64,000 nucleotides of DNA from Rhodovulum visakhapatnamense (GCF_004365965.1 NZ_SOEB01000011.1:1-64000), one strand, 5' to 3'. Positions 6,851 through 15,760 are shown, counted from the stretch's first letter. The notes: a model not told the origin generated them from the sequence alone. Translations and numbers: made by a program.

Positions 6851-8542
6851 ATGATTTCGCGAAGGGATTTCCTGCAGGCCGCGCTGGCCGCCTCGGCGGT
6901 CTGGGGCGCGTCCGGCGCGGGCAACTGGGCGCGGCTCGCGGCTCAGCAGGCGCTGACCCAGGACCGGCTGCTGGAGTTCGACACCTTCGGCAACGTGACG
7001 CTCATCCATGTCACCGACATCCACGGCCAGCTGGTGCCGCTTTGGTTCCGCGAACCCGAGATCAATATCGGCGTCGGCGCCGCAGCCGGACAGCCGCCCC
7101 ATGTGACGGGCGCCGATTTCCTCAAGCTTTACGGCATCGCCCCCGGCACGCCCGAGGCCTATGCGCTGAGCTATGTCGATTTCGTCTCGCTGGCCAAAGG
7201 CTATGGCCGGATGGGCGGGCTCGACCGGGTGGCGACGGTGATCAACGCCATTCGCGCGGACCGGCCCGAGGCGCTGCTGCTCGATGGCGGCGACACCTGG
7301 CACGGGTCCTATACCTGCCTGCGCTCGGATGCGCAGGACATGGTCAACGCCATGAACCTGCTGAAACCCGACGCGATGACCAGCCACTGGGAATTCACCC
7401 TCGGCGTCGACCGCGTGACCGAGATCGTGGACGGGCTCGACTTCGCCTTCCTCGGCGCCAACATCTTCGATGCCGAATGGGACGAGCCCGCCTACGAGCC
7501 CTACAGGATGTTCGAGCGGGGTGGCGCGCAGATCGCGGTGATCGGCCAGGCCTTCCCCTACCTGCCCATCGCCAACCCGAAATGGATGTTCCCCGGCCTC
7601 AGCTTCGGCGTCCGCGAAGAGCGCATGGCCGAGGTGGTGCAGGAAGTCCGCGGCAAGGGCGCCGATCTTGTCGTTCTGCTCAGCCATAACGGCTTCGATG
7701 TCGACCGCAAGATGGCCGGCAACGTCCCTGGCATCGACGTGATCCTGACCGGGCACACCCATGACGCGCTGCCCGAGCCGGTGATGGTGGGCCAGACCCT
7801 TCTGATCGCCTCGGGCTCGAACGGCAAGTTCGTCACCCGGCTCGATCTCGATGTGCGCGAGGGACGGATGATGGGCTTCCGCCACAAGCTGATCCCGGTC
7901 TTTTCGGACGCGATCGCCCCCGATCCCGAGATGGCCGCCCTGATCGACCGCGAGCGCGCGCCCTACCGCGACGAGATGGCCGAGGTTCTGGGCACGACCG
8001 ACAGCCTGCTTTACCGGCGGGGCAATTTCAACGGCACCTGGGACGATCTGATCTGCAATGCGCTGATCGACGAGCGCGAGGCCGATATCGCGCTCAGCCC
8101 CGGGTTCCGCTGGGGGCCGAGCCTGCTGCCGGGCGATCCGATCACCCGCGAGGATCTGTATAGCGCCACCGCCATGACCTATCCGAACGCCTACCGCTCC
8201 GAGATGACGGGCGAGATGCTGCACACCATCCTCGAGGACGTGGCTGACAACCTCTTCAACCCCGATCCCTATTACCAGCAGGGCGGCGACATGGTCCGGG
8301 TCGGCGGCATGGGCTACCGGATCGACGTCACCAAACCCCAGGGCAGCCGCATCACCGACATGACGCTGCTGAAGACCGGCGAAGCGGTCGATCCGGCCCG
8401 GTCCTACGTGGTCTCGGGCTGGGCCAGCGTGGGCGAGGGCACCGAAGGGCCGCCGATCTGGGAGGTGGTCGAAAGCTACGTCAAGCGTCAGGGCACGGTC
8501 CGCGTCGACCCAAACACGTCGGTCGTGGTCAGCGGCGCATGA
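6851..8542 (+). CDS. soxB: SoxB, S-sulfosulfanyl-L-cysteine sulfohydrolase
   Basis: A 563-residue periplasmic di-manganese hydrolase that releases sulfate from SoxY-bound thiosulfonate. It is a member of the 5'-nucleotidase/calcineurin phosphoesterase superfamily. It starts with a Tat signal (SRRDFLQAAL). Metal-binding motifs are visible: TDIHGQL (D56, H58), DGGDTWHGS, SHWEFTLG, LLSHNGFD and TGHTHDAL. A C-terminal nucleotidase domain follows. An ATG at 6851 with an AAAGGA site was chosen because it starts exactly at the Tat signal. The stop overlaps an alternative soxC ATG. Confidence 0.95.
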   Translation: MISRRDFLQAALAASAVWGASGAGNWARLAAQQALTQDRLLEFDTFGNVTLIHVTDIHGQLVPLWFREPEINIGVGAAAGQPPHVTGADFLKLYGIAPGTPEAYALSYVDFVSLAKGYGRMGGLDRVATVINAIRADRPEALLLDGGDTWHGSYTCLRSDAQDMVNAMNLLKPDAMTSHWEFTLGVDRVTEIVDGLDFAFLGANIFDAEWDEPAYEPYRMFERGGAQIAVIGQAFPYLPIANPKWMFPGLSFGVREERMAEVVQEVRGKGADLVVLLSHNGFDVDRKMAGNVPGIDVILTGHTHDALPEPVMVGQTLLIASGSNGKFVTRLDLDVREGRMMGFRHKLIPVFSDAIAPDPEMAALIDRERAPYRDEMAEVLGTTDSLLYRRGNFNGTWDDLICNALIDEREADIALSPGFRWGPSLLPGDPITREDLYSATAMTYPNAYRSEMTGEMLHTILEDVADNLFNPDPYYQQGGDMVRVGGMGYRIDVTKPQGSRITDMTLLKTGEAVDPARSYVVSGWASVGEGTEGPPIWEVVESYVKRQGTVRVDPNTSVVVSGA

Positions 8543-8565
8543 GCGGCACGAAGGAGGAGACACCG

Positions 8566-9828
8566 ATGACCGACCGGCCGGGCGCCCCCACGCGGCGCGG
8601 ATTTCTGAAGGCGGGACTGGCGGGCGGCGGCGCGCTGGTCGCGGGCGGCGCCGTGGCGCAGGAACCCGATCCGCTGATCACCGAGAAACAGCCCTGGGCG
8701 CAGATGTGGGGCGACGGGGTCGACGTGACCCCTTACGGGATGCCCATCGAATACGAAGCCGACGTGATCCGGCGCAATGTCGGCTGGCTGACCGCCGACA
8801 CGATTTCCTCGGTCAACTTTTCGCCGATCCACGCGCTTGACGGTACCATCACGCCGCAGGGCTGCGCCTTCGAGCGGCATCATTCCGGCGCCATCGACCT
8901 GCCCAAGGAAGATTACCGGCTGATGATCAACGGGCTGGTCGAGACGCCGCTGGTCTTCACCTATGCCGATCTCGAACGCTTCCCGCGGGTGAACCACACC
9001 TATTTCCTCGAATGCGCGGCCAATTCCGGGATGGAATGGGCGGGGGCGCAGCTGAATGGCGCGCAGTTCACCCATGGCATGATCCACAACATGGAATATT
9101 CCGGCGTGCCGCTGCGCACCCTGCTGGAAGAGGCGGGCGTCAAGCCCGAGGGCAAATGGATCTATGTCGAGGGGGCCGATGCCTCCTCGAACGGCCGCTC
9201 GATCCCGCTCGACAAGGCGCTCGACGATTGCCTGGTGGCGTTCAAGGCCAATGGCGAGGCGCTGCGCAAGGAGCATGGCTATCCGGTCCGGCTGTGTGTG
9301 CCGGGCTGGGAAGGCAACATGTGGATCAAGTGGCTGCGCCGGGTCGAGGTCACGACCGAGGCCGTCCAAAGCCGCGAGGAGACCTCGAAATACACCGACA
9401 CGCTGGCCGACGGCACCTCGCGCAAATGGACCTGGGTGATGGATGCGAAATCGGTCATCACCTCGCCCAGCCCGCAATCGCCCATCACCCACGGGCCGGG
9501 GCCGCTGGTCATCACCGGGCTCGCCTGGTCGGGGCGGGGCGCGATCTCGCGGGTCGATGTCTCGCTTGATGGCGGCACGTCCTGGCAGACCGCGCGGCTG
9601 GCGCAGCCCGGGCAGAAGATGGCGCTCAGCCGCTTCTATCTGGATATCGACTGGGACGGCTCCGAGATGCTGCTGCAATCGCGCGCGATGGACGAGACCG
9701 GCTATGTCCAGCCGACCAAGAACGCGCTGCGCGAAATCCGCGGGCTGAACTCGATCTATCACAACAACGGCATCCAGACCTGGTGGGTCAAGGCCAACGG
9801 GGAGGCGGAAAATGTCGAAGTCTCGTAA
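8566..9828 (+). CDS. soxC: SoxC, molybdenum sulfane dehydrogenase subunit
   Basis: A 420-residue sulfite-oxidase-family molybdoprotein that, with SoxD, oxidises the SoxY-bound sulfane sulfur with release of six electrons. It has a Tat signal (PTRRGFLKAGLAGGG) needed for export with cofactor. The Mo-coordinating cysteine is C150 in YFLECAANSGMEW. The C-terminal dimerisation domain (from about residue 300) is intact. The ATG at 8566 has AAGGAGG 8 bases upstream. An ATG at 8539 overlapping the soxB stop is possible but adds nine unneeded residues. The end overlaps soxD by 17 bases. Confidence 0.94.
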   Translation: MTDRPGAPTRRGFLKAGLAGGGALVAGGAVAQEPDPLITEKQPWAQMWGDGVDVTPYGMPIEYEADVIRRNVGWLTADTISSVNFSPIHALDGTITPQGCAFERHHSGAIDLPKEDYRLMINGLVETPLVFTYADLERFPRVNHTYFLECAANSGMEWAGAQLNGAQFTHGMIHNMEYSGVPLRTLLEEAGVKPEGKWIYVEGADASSNGRSIPLDKALDDCLVAFKANGEALRKEHGYPVRLCVPGWEGNMWIKWLRRVEVTTEAVQSREETSKYTDTLADGTSRKWTWVMDAKSVITSPSPQSPITHGPGPLVITGLAWSGRGAISRVDVSLDGGTSWQTARLAQPGQKMALSRFYLDIDWDGSEMLLQSRAMDETGYVQPTKNALREIRGLNSIYHNNGIQTWWVKANGEAENVEVS

Positions 9829-10447
9829 CCTGTCCGCGGTCGCCCTGCTGCTGGCCCTGACCGGTCCGGCCCAGGCGGACCGTTTCGGGCTGGGCCGTCC
9901 GGCGCTGCCCGAAGAGGTCGCGGCCTGGAACGTCGATGTGGCCCCCGACGGGGTGGGCCTGCCCGAAGGCTCGGGCTCGGTCGAGGATGGCGAAGAGATC
10001 TTTTCGGCCAATTGCGCGATCTGCCATGGCGAATTCGCCGAGGGCGTGGGCAATTACCCCAAGCTTGCGGGCGGCGACGGCACGCTTGACCGCGACGACC
10101 CGCTCAAGACCGTGGGGTCCTACTGGCCCTATCTTTCGACCGTCTGGGACTATGTCCACCGCTCGATGCCCTTCGGCGCGGCGCAGGTGCTGACGGTCGA
10201 CGAGGTCTATGCCATCACCGCCTACATCCTTTATTCGAACGATCTGGTCGACGACGATTTCGTGCTGTCGAACGAGAACTTCCTCGAGGTCGCGATGCCC
10301 AATGCCGACGGCTTCATCGTCGACGACCGCGAGACGACCGAACTGCCGCGCTTCTCGCAGCCGCCCTGCATGACCGACTGCAAGCCGGAGGTTAAGATCA
10401 CCATGCGCGCCGCCGTGCTGGACGTGACCCCGGACGAAGGTCACTAG
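9812..10447 (+). CDS. soxD: SoxD, c-type cytochrome of sulfane dehydrogenase, short monohaem form
   Basis: A 211-residue periplasmic cytochrome partner of SoxC. After a signal peptide (to about residue 22) there is one haem motif, C68-A-I-C71-H72, and a Met ligand in HRSMPFGAA. The characterised Paracoccus SoxD is about 380 residues and dihaem. This one stops at DVTPDEGH, about where the linker to the second cytochrome domain would begin, and that domain is absent. The gene is followed by an intrinsic terminator, so the short form is the intended product and not a window artefact. Confidence 0.9.
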   Translation: MSKSRNLSAVALLLALTGPAQADRFGLGRPALPEEVAAWNVDVAPDGVGLPEGSGSVEDGEEIFSANCAICHGEFAEGVGNYPKLAGGDGTLDRDDPLKTVGSYWPYLSTVWDYVHRSMPFGAAQVLTVDEVYAITAYILYSNDLVDDDFVLSNENFLEVAMPNADGFIVDDRETTELPRFSQPPCMTDCKPEVKITMRAAVLDVTPDEGH

Positions 10448-10473
10448 CGACGCGATCTGCGGGCAGGGGATAT

Positions 10474-10499
10474 GGGGCGGCCGTCGGGTCGCCCCTTTT
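10474..10499 (+). terminator. Intrinsic terminator after soxD
   Basis: GGGGCG (10474-10479) pairs with CGCCCC (10490-10495) around a GC-rich loop and is followed immediately by TTTT. It closes the soxX-soxD transcript and implies that soxE and soxF have their own promoter, which is seen about 65 bp further on. Confidence 0.6.
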
Positions 10500-10564
10500 C
10501 CGTTTCAGGGTCCGCCCGCGTCATTCCGTCCCTGCCCTTGGGCGAGTCGAGGGGTCGAATCATC

Positions 10565-10602
10565 TTGCTAGACGCATAGCGGAATTGCATTATTTGCATA
10601 TG
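10565..10602 (+). promoter_or_regulatory. soxE promoter with sox-type operator word
   Basis: TTGCTA (10565-10570), a 17-base spacer and CATTAT (10588-10593) form a reasonable sigma-70 promoter. Transcription would start near 10600. The -10 region overlaps the word read on the minus strand as CATATGCAAATAATGCAA (10602-10585). That word is similar to the candidate SoxR sites before soxV and soxX. The predicted start point coincides with the soxE ATG. Confidence 0.45.
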
Positions 10603-11316
10603 AGGGAGGAACTAAGTCTGGTCCTCGCGCTCGCCTTGGGAGGGGCGGGCGCGGGGCGGGCCGAGACGCATGTCGAGGCCATCGGCGACCCGGTGCGCGG
10701 CGCCGAGATTTGGGTCTATTGCAGCGGTTGCCATGAAATCGGTCCCGAGGCGCAGGCCAGCATCGGGCCGCCGCTGACAGGGCTTTTCGGACGGCGCGCG
10801 GCGACGGTCGCGGGCTTTCCCTATTCGAGGTCGATGCAGCGGGCGGGCCAGGACGGGCTGACCTGGACGTTCGAGACGCTCGATGCCTATCTGGAAAATC
10901 CGGTGGTGCTGGTCTCGGGCACCAGGATGAGCTTTCCGGGGCTCGAGGATGCGGGCGAGCGGGCCGATCTGCTGGCCTTCCTGCGCCAGTATTCCGACAA
11001 GCCCTCGAACATCCCCGAGGCGGCGCCGACCGCGCGCGCGGGCGATCCGGAGCTGAGCGAGGCGACGCTGGCGCTGGCGGGCGACCCGGGCTGGGGCGAA
11101 TACCTGTCGAGCGAATGCACGACCTGCCATCAGCGCGACGGGTCCGATCAGGGCATCCCTTCGATCACGCTCTGGCCCGAGCGCAAGTTCGTGCTGGCGA
11201 TGCATGCCTACAAGCAGCATCTGCGCCCGCATCCGGTGATGCAGATGATGGCCGGGCGGCTGTCGGACGAGGAAATCGCGGCGCTGGCGGCCTATTTCGG
11301 GGCGCTCGGCCTCTGA
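10600..11316 (+). CDS. soxE: SoxE, periplasmic dihaem c-type cytochrome
   Basis: A 238-residue secreted cytochrome with two haem motifs, C41-S-G-C44-H45 and C173-T-T-C176-H177. In Paracoccus, SoxE partners the SoxF flavoprotein as a sulfide dehydrogenase. The start is odd. The only early ATG (10600) coincides with the predicted transcription start and has no upstream ribosome site, while GGGAGGA lies just after it. A CTG at 10618 would suit that site but gives a signal peptide without a positive charge. A leaderless ATG is my preferred reading. Confidence 0.8.
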   Translation: MREELSLVLALALGGAGAGRAETHVEAIGDPVRGAEIWVYCSGCHEIGPEAQASIGPPLTGLFGRRAATVAGFPYSRSMQRAGQDGLTWTFETLDAYLENPVVLVSGTRMSFPGLEDAGERADLLAFLRQYSDKPSNIPEAAPTARAGDPELSEATLALAGDPGWGEYLSSECTTCHQRDGSDQGIPSITLWPERKFVLAMHAYKQHLRPHPVMQMMAGRLSDEEIAALAAYFGALGL

Positions 11317-11383
11317 CGGCCCGCCGTCATTCACGAAAACGACCGGAGACGCGCGAAATCATGTCCAGGGAGGAGACAGAGAC

Positions 11384-12649
11384 ATGAGCCTGAACAGACG
11401 AAGCTTTCTGGGAACCGGGCTGGCGCTGGGCGCGGCCCTGTCGGCGCCCTCTGCCCTCGGCCAGGCCCGGCCGAGGGTGGTGATCGTGGGCGGCGGCGCG
11501 GGGGGCGCCACGGCCGCGCGCTACATCGCCAAGGACAGCGGCGGCGCCATCGACGTGGTGCTGATCGAGCCCGGCAAGACCTATTACACCTGCTTCTTCT
11601 CGAACCTCTATCTGGGCGGGTTCCGCGACCTCGCCTCGATCGCCCATGACTACGGGCGGCTTGCCAGCCAGTACGGCATCAACGTGATCCACGATCTCGC
11701 CGTCGATATCGACCGCGAGGCCCGGTCGGTCGCGCTCGCCTCGGGCCATGCGCTGGGCTATGACCGGCTGATCGTGTCGCCGGGCATCGACTTCGTCGAC
11801 GGTGCGGTGCCGGGCTGGGATCTGACGGTTCAGAACCGCATGCCCCATGCCTGGAAGGCGGGCAGCCAGACCCAGCTGCTGAAGGCGCAGATCGAGGCGA
11901 TGCGCGAGGGCGGCGTCTTCTGCATGGTGGCCCCGCCCGACCCCTATCGTTGCCCCCCCGGCCCTTACGAGCGGATCTCGATGGTGGCCCATGTCCTGAA
12001 GGAACGGAACCCGACCGCCAAGATCCTGATCGTGGACCCCAAGGAGAAGTTCTCGAAGCAGGCGCTGTTCGAGGAGGGCTGGGGGCGGCACTATCCCGGC
12101 ATGATCGAGCGGATCGGCCCCGATTTCGGCGCCGCCAATGTCGAGGTGCGGCCGGACAGCATGGAGGTCGTGATCGACGGCACACCCGAGACGGTCGATG
12201 TCTGCAACGTGATCCCGGCGCAGAAGGCGGGTCATATCGCGGGTATCGCGGGGCTTGCCAATGACAGCGGCTTCTGCCCCATCGTGCCGGGGACGATGCA
12301 AAGCCGGATCGACGAGAATATCTACATTCTGGGCGACGCGACCATCGCGGGCGACATGCCGAAATCGGCCTTCTCGGCCAACAGCCAGGCCAAGGTGGCG
12401 GCGATGCAGGTGCGCGCGGCGCTGATCGGGGCACGGGCCTTCCCGGCGAAATACTCGAACACCTGCTGGTCGCTGATCGACACCGGGGACGGCGTCAAGG
12501 TCGGCGCCTCCTATCAGGCCGCCGAGGACAAGATCGCCAAGGTCGACGGCTTCGTCAGCCAGACCGGCGAGGATGCGGCGCTGAGAAAGGCGACCTTCGA
12601 GGAAAGCCTCGGCTGGTATGCGGGCATCACTGCCGACATCTTCGGCTAG
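11384..12649 (+). CDS. soxF: SoxF, FAD-dependent flavocytochrome c sulfide dehydrogenase flavoprotein
   Basis: A 421-residue exported flavoprotein of the FCSD family that can oxidise sulfide and pass electrons to SoxE. It has a Tat signal (NRRSFLGTGLALG), then the FAD-binding GGGAGGATAARY. It also has the family motif CPPGPYERISMV (about 188-199) and a C-terminal FCSD-binding domain with the NILGDAT-like FAD segment IYILGDATIAGD. A GGGAGGAG ribosome site precedes the ATG. It is the last recognisable sox gene; soxG and soxH are not present. Confidence 0.92.
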   Translation: MSLNRRSFLGTGLALGAALSAPSALGQARPRVVIVGGGAGGATAARYIAKDSGGAIDVVLIEPGKTYYTCFFSNLYLGGFRDLASIAHDYGRLASQYGINVIHDLAVDIDREARSVALASGHALGYDRLIVSPGIDFVDGAVPGWDLTVQNRMPHAWKAGSQTQLLKAQIEAMREGGVFCMVAPPDPYRCPPGPYERISMVAHVLKERNPTAKILIVDPKEKFSKQALFEEGWGRHYPGMIERIGPDFGAANVEVRPDSMEVVIDGTPETVDVCNVIPAQKAGHIAGIAGLANDSGFCPIVPGTMQSRIDENIYILGDATIAGDMPKSAFSANSQAKVAAMQVRAALIGARAFPAKYSNTCWSLIDTGDGVKVGASYQAAEDKIAKVDGFVSQTGEDAALRKATFEESLGWYAGITADIFG

Positions 12650-12656
12650 GTTCGGA

Positions 12657-12698
12657 GGGGCGCCCCCGGACGGTCCGAAGGGCCGCCCGGGGGGCGCC
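12657..12698 (+). terminator. GC-rich hairpin after soxF
   Basis: An imperfect inverted repeat (GGGGCGCCCCCGGACGG against CCGCCCGGGGGGCGCC) begins 8 bases after the soxF stop and is followed by only TT. It probably ends the soxEF transcript. Confidence 0.4.
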
Positions 12699-12909
12699 TT
12701 GCGGGCCAGGCGTGGCTCCCAAGATGCTGTGGTGCAGCGTAATGCTGCGGCGCGGTGTGGCGAAATCCCGCCGGCGAGTCGCGGAAAGGTTGTCGTCAAG
12801 AGGAGAAAATTCCCTGAGGACGTGGTATATCTTTCCGTAGGGTCGCCCGTCGTCCTGCCAGGCGATGAGGACGGCCCGTACGGCAGGGACGAATTGGGAG
12901 GAGTCGGCC

Positions 12910-13134
12910 GTGAACATGATTCAGGAACCCAGAAACACCGCCCGCCGGCTGGCGATGCGCCCGCGTGTGCATCCCGTCTTCGGCAAGCTCGGCCCGATGC
13001 CGGCGGCCTCGCTGCGCGCGATGGTCGGCTACGGCCTGAACGAGGCCGAGATCGGCCGCTATTTCGGAGTGACGCCGTCTTCGGTGCGGCGGCTCAAGCG
13101 CAGCCTCGGGGTCTGTGACGCGGCGGCGGACTGA
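12910..13134 (+). CDS. Small helix-turn-helix protein
   Basis: A 74-residue basic protein whose C-terminal half reads as a compact helix-turn-helix (LNEAEIGRYFGVTPSSVRRLKRSLG), similar to sigma-70 region 4 or GcrA-like folds. The GTG at 12910 has GGGAGGAG six bases upstream; an ATG at 12916 is the alternative. It stands alone after the sox cluster, preceded by a 260-bp gap. In that gap I see a soxF hairpin, a GCAGC-N5-GCTGC repeat and an AT-rich block near 12800-12835 that may hold its promoter. Target unknown. Confidence 0.6.
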   Translation: MNMIQEPRNTARRLAMRPRVHPVFGKLGPMPAASLRAMVGYGLNEAEIGRYFGVTPSSVRRLKRSLGVCDAAAD

Positions 13135-13227
13135 TCGTCCGCCCCGCCGTCAGGGGCGCCTGCCAAGCCATCGCCATTGCCAGCGCCAGCGCAACCCGGT
13201 CCGGTCCGGGCCTTGCCTTCGGGGAGG

Positions 13228-13251
13228 CCCTCCGGCCGGGCGCCCGGAGGG
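13228..13251. terminator. Hairpin between the HTH gene and flavin reductase gene
   Basis: CCCTCCGG (13228-13235) and CCGGAGGG (13244-13251) form a perfect 8-bp stem in the convergent gap, 5 bases past the flavin reductase stop. It can serve both strands; no T-run is present. Confidence 0.45.
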
Positions 13252-13255
13252 CGGC

Positions 13256-13750
13256 TCAGCCCAGCGGGCTGAAATCGCCATAGGCCCCGCCCGCGAAAAC
13301 CAGCGGCGGGCCTTCGCGCCGGGCGCAGTCCTCGACATGACCGACCACGATGGCGTGGTCCCCGGCCTCGTGCAGCGCGACCCGGCGGCAGACAAAGCGC
13401 GCGATCCAGCCCTGCTCCAGCAGCGGCGGGTCGTCCCCGCTCTCGGGGCCGAGCCCCTCGAAATCGGCGCCCGACCGGGCAAAGCGCGCGGCGAGGTTCT
13501 CTTCGCCCGCGCCCAGTACATGGATCGCGAAACGCTCTGCGCCCGACATCGCCGGATAGCGCGTCGAGGCGCGCGCGGGCGACCACAGCACCAGCGGCGG
13601 GTCGAGCGAGACCGAGGAAAAGCTGTTCGCGGTCATGCCGACCGGACCGTGTGACCCGAGCGCCGTGACCACCGTCACGCCGGTCGCAAAGCTGCCCAGC
13701 GCGTCGCGATAAAGCCGCTGGGTGTCCGGGCCGGGAATGAATCGTTCCAT
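13256..13750 (-). CDS. Flavin reductase (HpaC/DIM6-NTAB family)
   Basis: A 164-residue FMN-binding split-barrel protein. These enzymes reduce free flavin with NAD(P)H for partner monooxygenases. Family features are present: [20 protein letters not shown] at the N-terminus, [21 protein letters not shown] (FMN-binding strand pair), and a C-terminal [11 protein letters not shown] that closes the flavin site. No monooxygenase partner is adjacent. It diverges from phnC across about 200 bp and converges with the HTH gene. Confidence 0.85.
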   Translation of the reverse strand: MERFIPGPDTQRLYRDALGSFATGVTVVTALGSHGPVGMTANSFSSVSLDPPLVLWSPARASTRYPAMSGAERFAIHVLGAGEENLAARFARSGADFEGLGPESGDDPPLLEQGWIARFVCRRVALHEAGDHAIVVGHVEDCARREGPPLVFAGGAYGDFSPLG

Positions 13751-13867
13751 GCGTCCTGCCGTCTTTTCCGGTCTGTTGCGGGCCGCACAATGCGCCAGAT
13801 GGCGGGCGGCGGCAACCTCGGCCCGGCGGCTGTTACCGGTCGGCCCCGGTCGTTCCCGGTTCGGGCC

Positions 13868-13885
13868 GTGTCACCAAAGCTTCAC
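13868..13885 (+). promoter_or_regulatory. Candidate Pho box upstream of phnC
   Basis: GTGTCAC-CAAA-GCTTCAC fits the CTGTCAT-N4-CTGTCAT PhoB box at 5 of 7 and 3 of 7 positions and lies about 70 bp before the phnC start. Phosphonate operons are classically PhoB-controlled, so the position is right, but the second half is weak. The rest of the 13751-13953 gap shows no other clear signal. Confidence 0.35.
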
Positions 13886-13953
13886 CCCGTCGCAACATTT
13901 CCGTTTCCCTCCGCCTCTACCCACCCCGGCAAGGACCAGCACCCGGGGGGCAG

Positions 13954-14778
13954 ATGCTGCTTAGCGTTGACAATCTGACACGGCATTTCGGCCGGATCGC
14001 CGCCGTCGACCGCGTCAGCTTTTCGGTCGAGCGTCCGGCCTTCATCGGAATCATCGGCCGGTCCGGCGCGGGCAAGTCGACCTTGCTGCGCATGCTCAAC
14101 CGCCTGACCGACGCCACCGCGGGCGAGATCCGCTTCGAGGGCCGCAACGTACTGGCGCTGAAGGGCGCGGCCAAGCGCGCCTGGCAATCGGACTGCGCGA
14201 TGATCTTCCAGCAGTTCAACCTGGTGCCGCGGCTCGATGTGGTCTCGAACGTGCTGCACGGCACGCTGAACCGCCGCTCGGCGCTGGCCACGGTCTTCAA
14301 CCTCTATCCGCGCGCCGACATTTACCGCGCCATCGACATTCTCGACCGGCTGGGCATCGCCGAACAGGCGGCGAAGCGCGCCGAGGCGTTGTCGGGCGGC
14401 CAGCAGCAGCGCGTGGCCATTGCCCGCGCCCTGATGCAGGACCCGAAGATCATCCTCGCGGACGAGCCCATCGCCAGCCTCGATCCGATGAATGCCCAGG
14501 TGGTGATGGATGCGCTGCGCCGCATCCACGAGGAGGACGGCCGCATGGTGATCGCCAACCTGCACACGCTGGACACCGCGCGGCGCTATTGCGACCGGGT
14601 GATCGGCATGCGCGAGGGCCGCATGGTGTTCGACGGCCGCCCCGAACAGCTGACCACCGGCGTCGCCCGCGACATCTACGGCGCCGACGCCACGTTCTCG
14701 GAACAGGCGACTTCGACCTCGATCGAGGCGCTGGACCGGGTCGCGCGCGCGGCGATGGCCGAGACCGAACTGATCTGA
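13954..14778 (+). CDS. phnC: PhnC, phosphonate ABC transporter ATP-binding protein
   Basis: A 274-residue ABC ATPase that powers import of phosphonates and phosphite through PhnE. It has Walker [11 protein letters not shown]-loop IFQQFNLV, signature [13 protein letters not shown], Walker [13 protein letters not shown] and an H-loop in NLHTLD. The insertion [21 protein letters not shown] before the signature is typical of PhnC. It is the first gene of phnC-phnD-phnE1-phnE2-hexapeptide transferase. Confidence 0.95.
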   Translation: MLLSVDNLTRHFGRIAAVDRVSFSVERPAFIGIIGRSGAGKSTLLRMLNRLTDATAGEIRFEGRNVLALKGAAKRAWQSDCAMIFQQFNLVPRLDVVSNVLHGTLNRRSALATVFNLYPRADIYRAIDILDRLGIAEQAAKRAEALSGGQQQRVAIARALMQDPKIILADEPIASLDPMNAQVVMDALRRIHEEDGRMVIANLHTLDTARRYCDRVIGMREGRMVFDGRPEQLTTGVARDIYGADATFSEQATSTSIEALDRVARAAMAETELI

Positions 14779-14840
14779 CAGCTTTCCCGCCCCCCGGGCC
14801 TGACCGACGGGGCATTTCAACCGAAAGAAAGAGTAAGACC

Positions 14841-15746
14841 ATGACCCGACTGCTTGCCGCTCTCGTCGCGACCTCCGCGCTGGCCGCGCCCGCCTTCGCG
14901 CAGGACAAGATCGACGAATTCCGCATCGGCATCCTCGGCGGCGAGAACGCCCAGGACCGGCTGAATTCCTACGAATGCCTGCGCGTCAAGTCCGAGGACC
15001 TGCTGGGCGTGCCGACCAAGCTGTTCGCGCCCGCCGATTATGACGGCGTGATCCAGGGCCTTCTGGGCGGCACCATCGACATGGCGTGGCTGGGCGCCTC
15101 GGGCTATGCCAAGATCTATCTGGAAGACCCGACCGCGGTCGAGCCGGTGCTGGTCAAGGTCAACACCGACGGGTCCTACGGCTATTACGCCATCGGCTTT
15201 GCCCGCAAGGACAGCGGCATCGCCTCGCTCGACGACATGCAGGGCAAGAAATTCGGCTTCGGCGATCCGAACTCGACCAGCGGCTATCTGATCCCCTCGA
15301 TCGAGATCCCGGCCCAGACTGGCCATTCGATGCAGTCGGGCGACTTCTTTGGCGAGGTCGTCTTCACCGGCGGCCACGAACAGACCATCGTCGCGGTCAG
15401 CAACGGCGATGTCGATGCGGGCGTGACCTGGGCCGACGGCCAGGGCAACTGGGAAGACGGCTACAACTCGGGCGCGCTCCGCAAGGCCGTCGATGCGGGC
15501 ATCGTCGACATGAATGACATGGTCGAGATCTGGCGGTCCAAGCAGATCCCGGAAGGCCCGATCGTGCTGCGCACCGCGCTGCCGGAAGATGCCAAGGTGA
15601 AGATGACCGCCCTGGTGGCGTCGCTGGCCTCGATGGACCCCGACTGTTCCTATGGCGTGCTGGCGGGCGAGGCGAAGGGCGTGATGCCGATCACCCATGA
15701 CGCCTATCTGTCGATCGTCGAGGCCCGCAAGGCGCAATCGAACTGA
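14841..15746 (+). CDS. phnD: PhnD, periplasmic phosphonate-binding protein
   Basis: A 301-residue type II periplasmic binding protein. The signal peptide MTRLLAALVATSALAAPAFA is cleaved before QDKIDEF. Family landmarks include IGILGGENAQDR, the binding-pocket loop MAWLGASGYA, and FGFGDPNSTSGYLIP, whose Ser/Thr cluster binds the phosphonate group. The ATG at 14841 begins exactly at the signal peptide. A strong hairpin follows the gene, as often seen after binding-protein genes. Confidence 0.94.
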   Translation: MTRLLAALVATSALAAPAFAQDKIDEFRIGILGGENAQDRLNSYECLRVKSEDLLGVPTKLFAPADYDGVIQGLLGGTIDMAWLGASGYAKIYLEDPTAVEPVLVKVNTDGSYGYYAIGFARKDSGIASLDDMQGKKFGFGDPNSTSGYLIPSIEIPAQTGHSMQSGDFFGEVVFTGGHEQTIVAVSNGDVDAGVTWADGQGNWEDGYNSGALRKAVDAGIVDMNDMVEIWRSKQIPEGPIVLRTALPEDAKVKMTALVASLASMDPDCSYGVLAGEAKGVMPITHDAYLSIVEARKAQSN

Positions 15747-15760
15747 GCCGGATCACCGGC

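Noticed and set aside
5777-8563. Very long open frame (over 900 codons) antisense to soxZ, soxA and soxB
   Set aside because: High-GC DNA with strong third-position bias keeps the antisense frame open. The translation is rich in Arg, Gly, His and Asp without domain motifs, while the sense strand carries well-recognised genes.
10618-10620. CTG as the soxE start codon
   Set aside because: It suits the GGGAGGA site but would leave a short signal peptide without a basic residue. Kept only as an alternative to the ATG at 10600.
13868-13885. A firm PhoB-box call upstream of phnC
   Set aside because: Only the first half fits well, so it is listed as a candidate with low confidence and not used as evidence of regulation.
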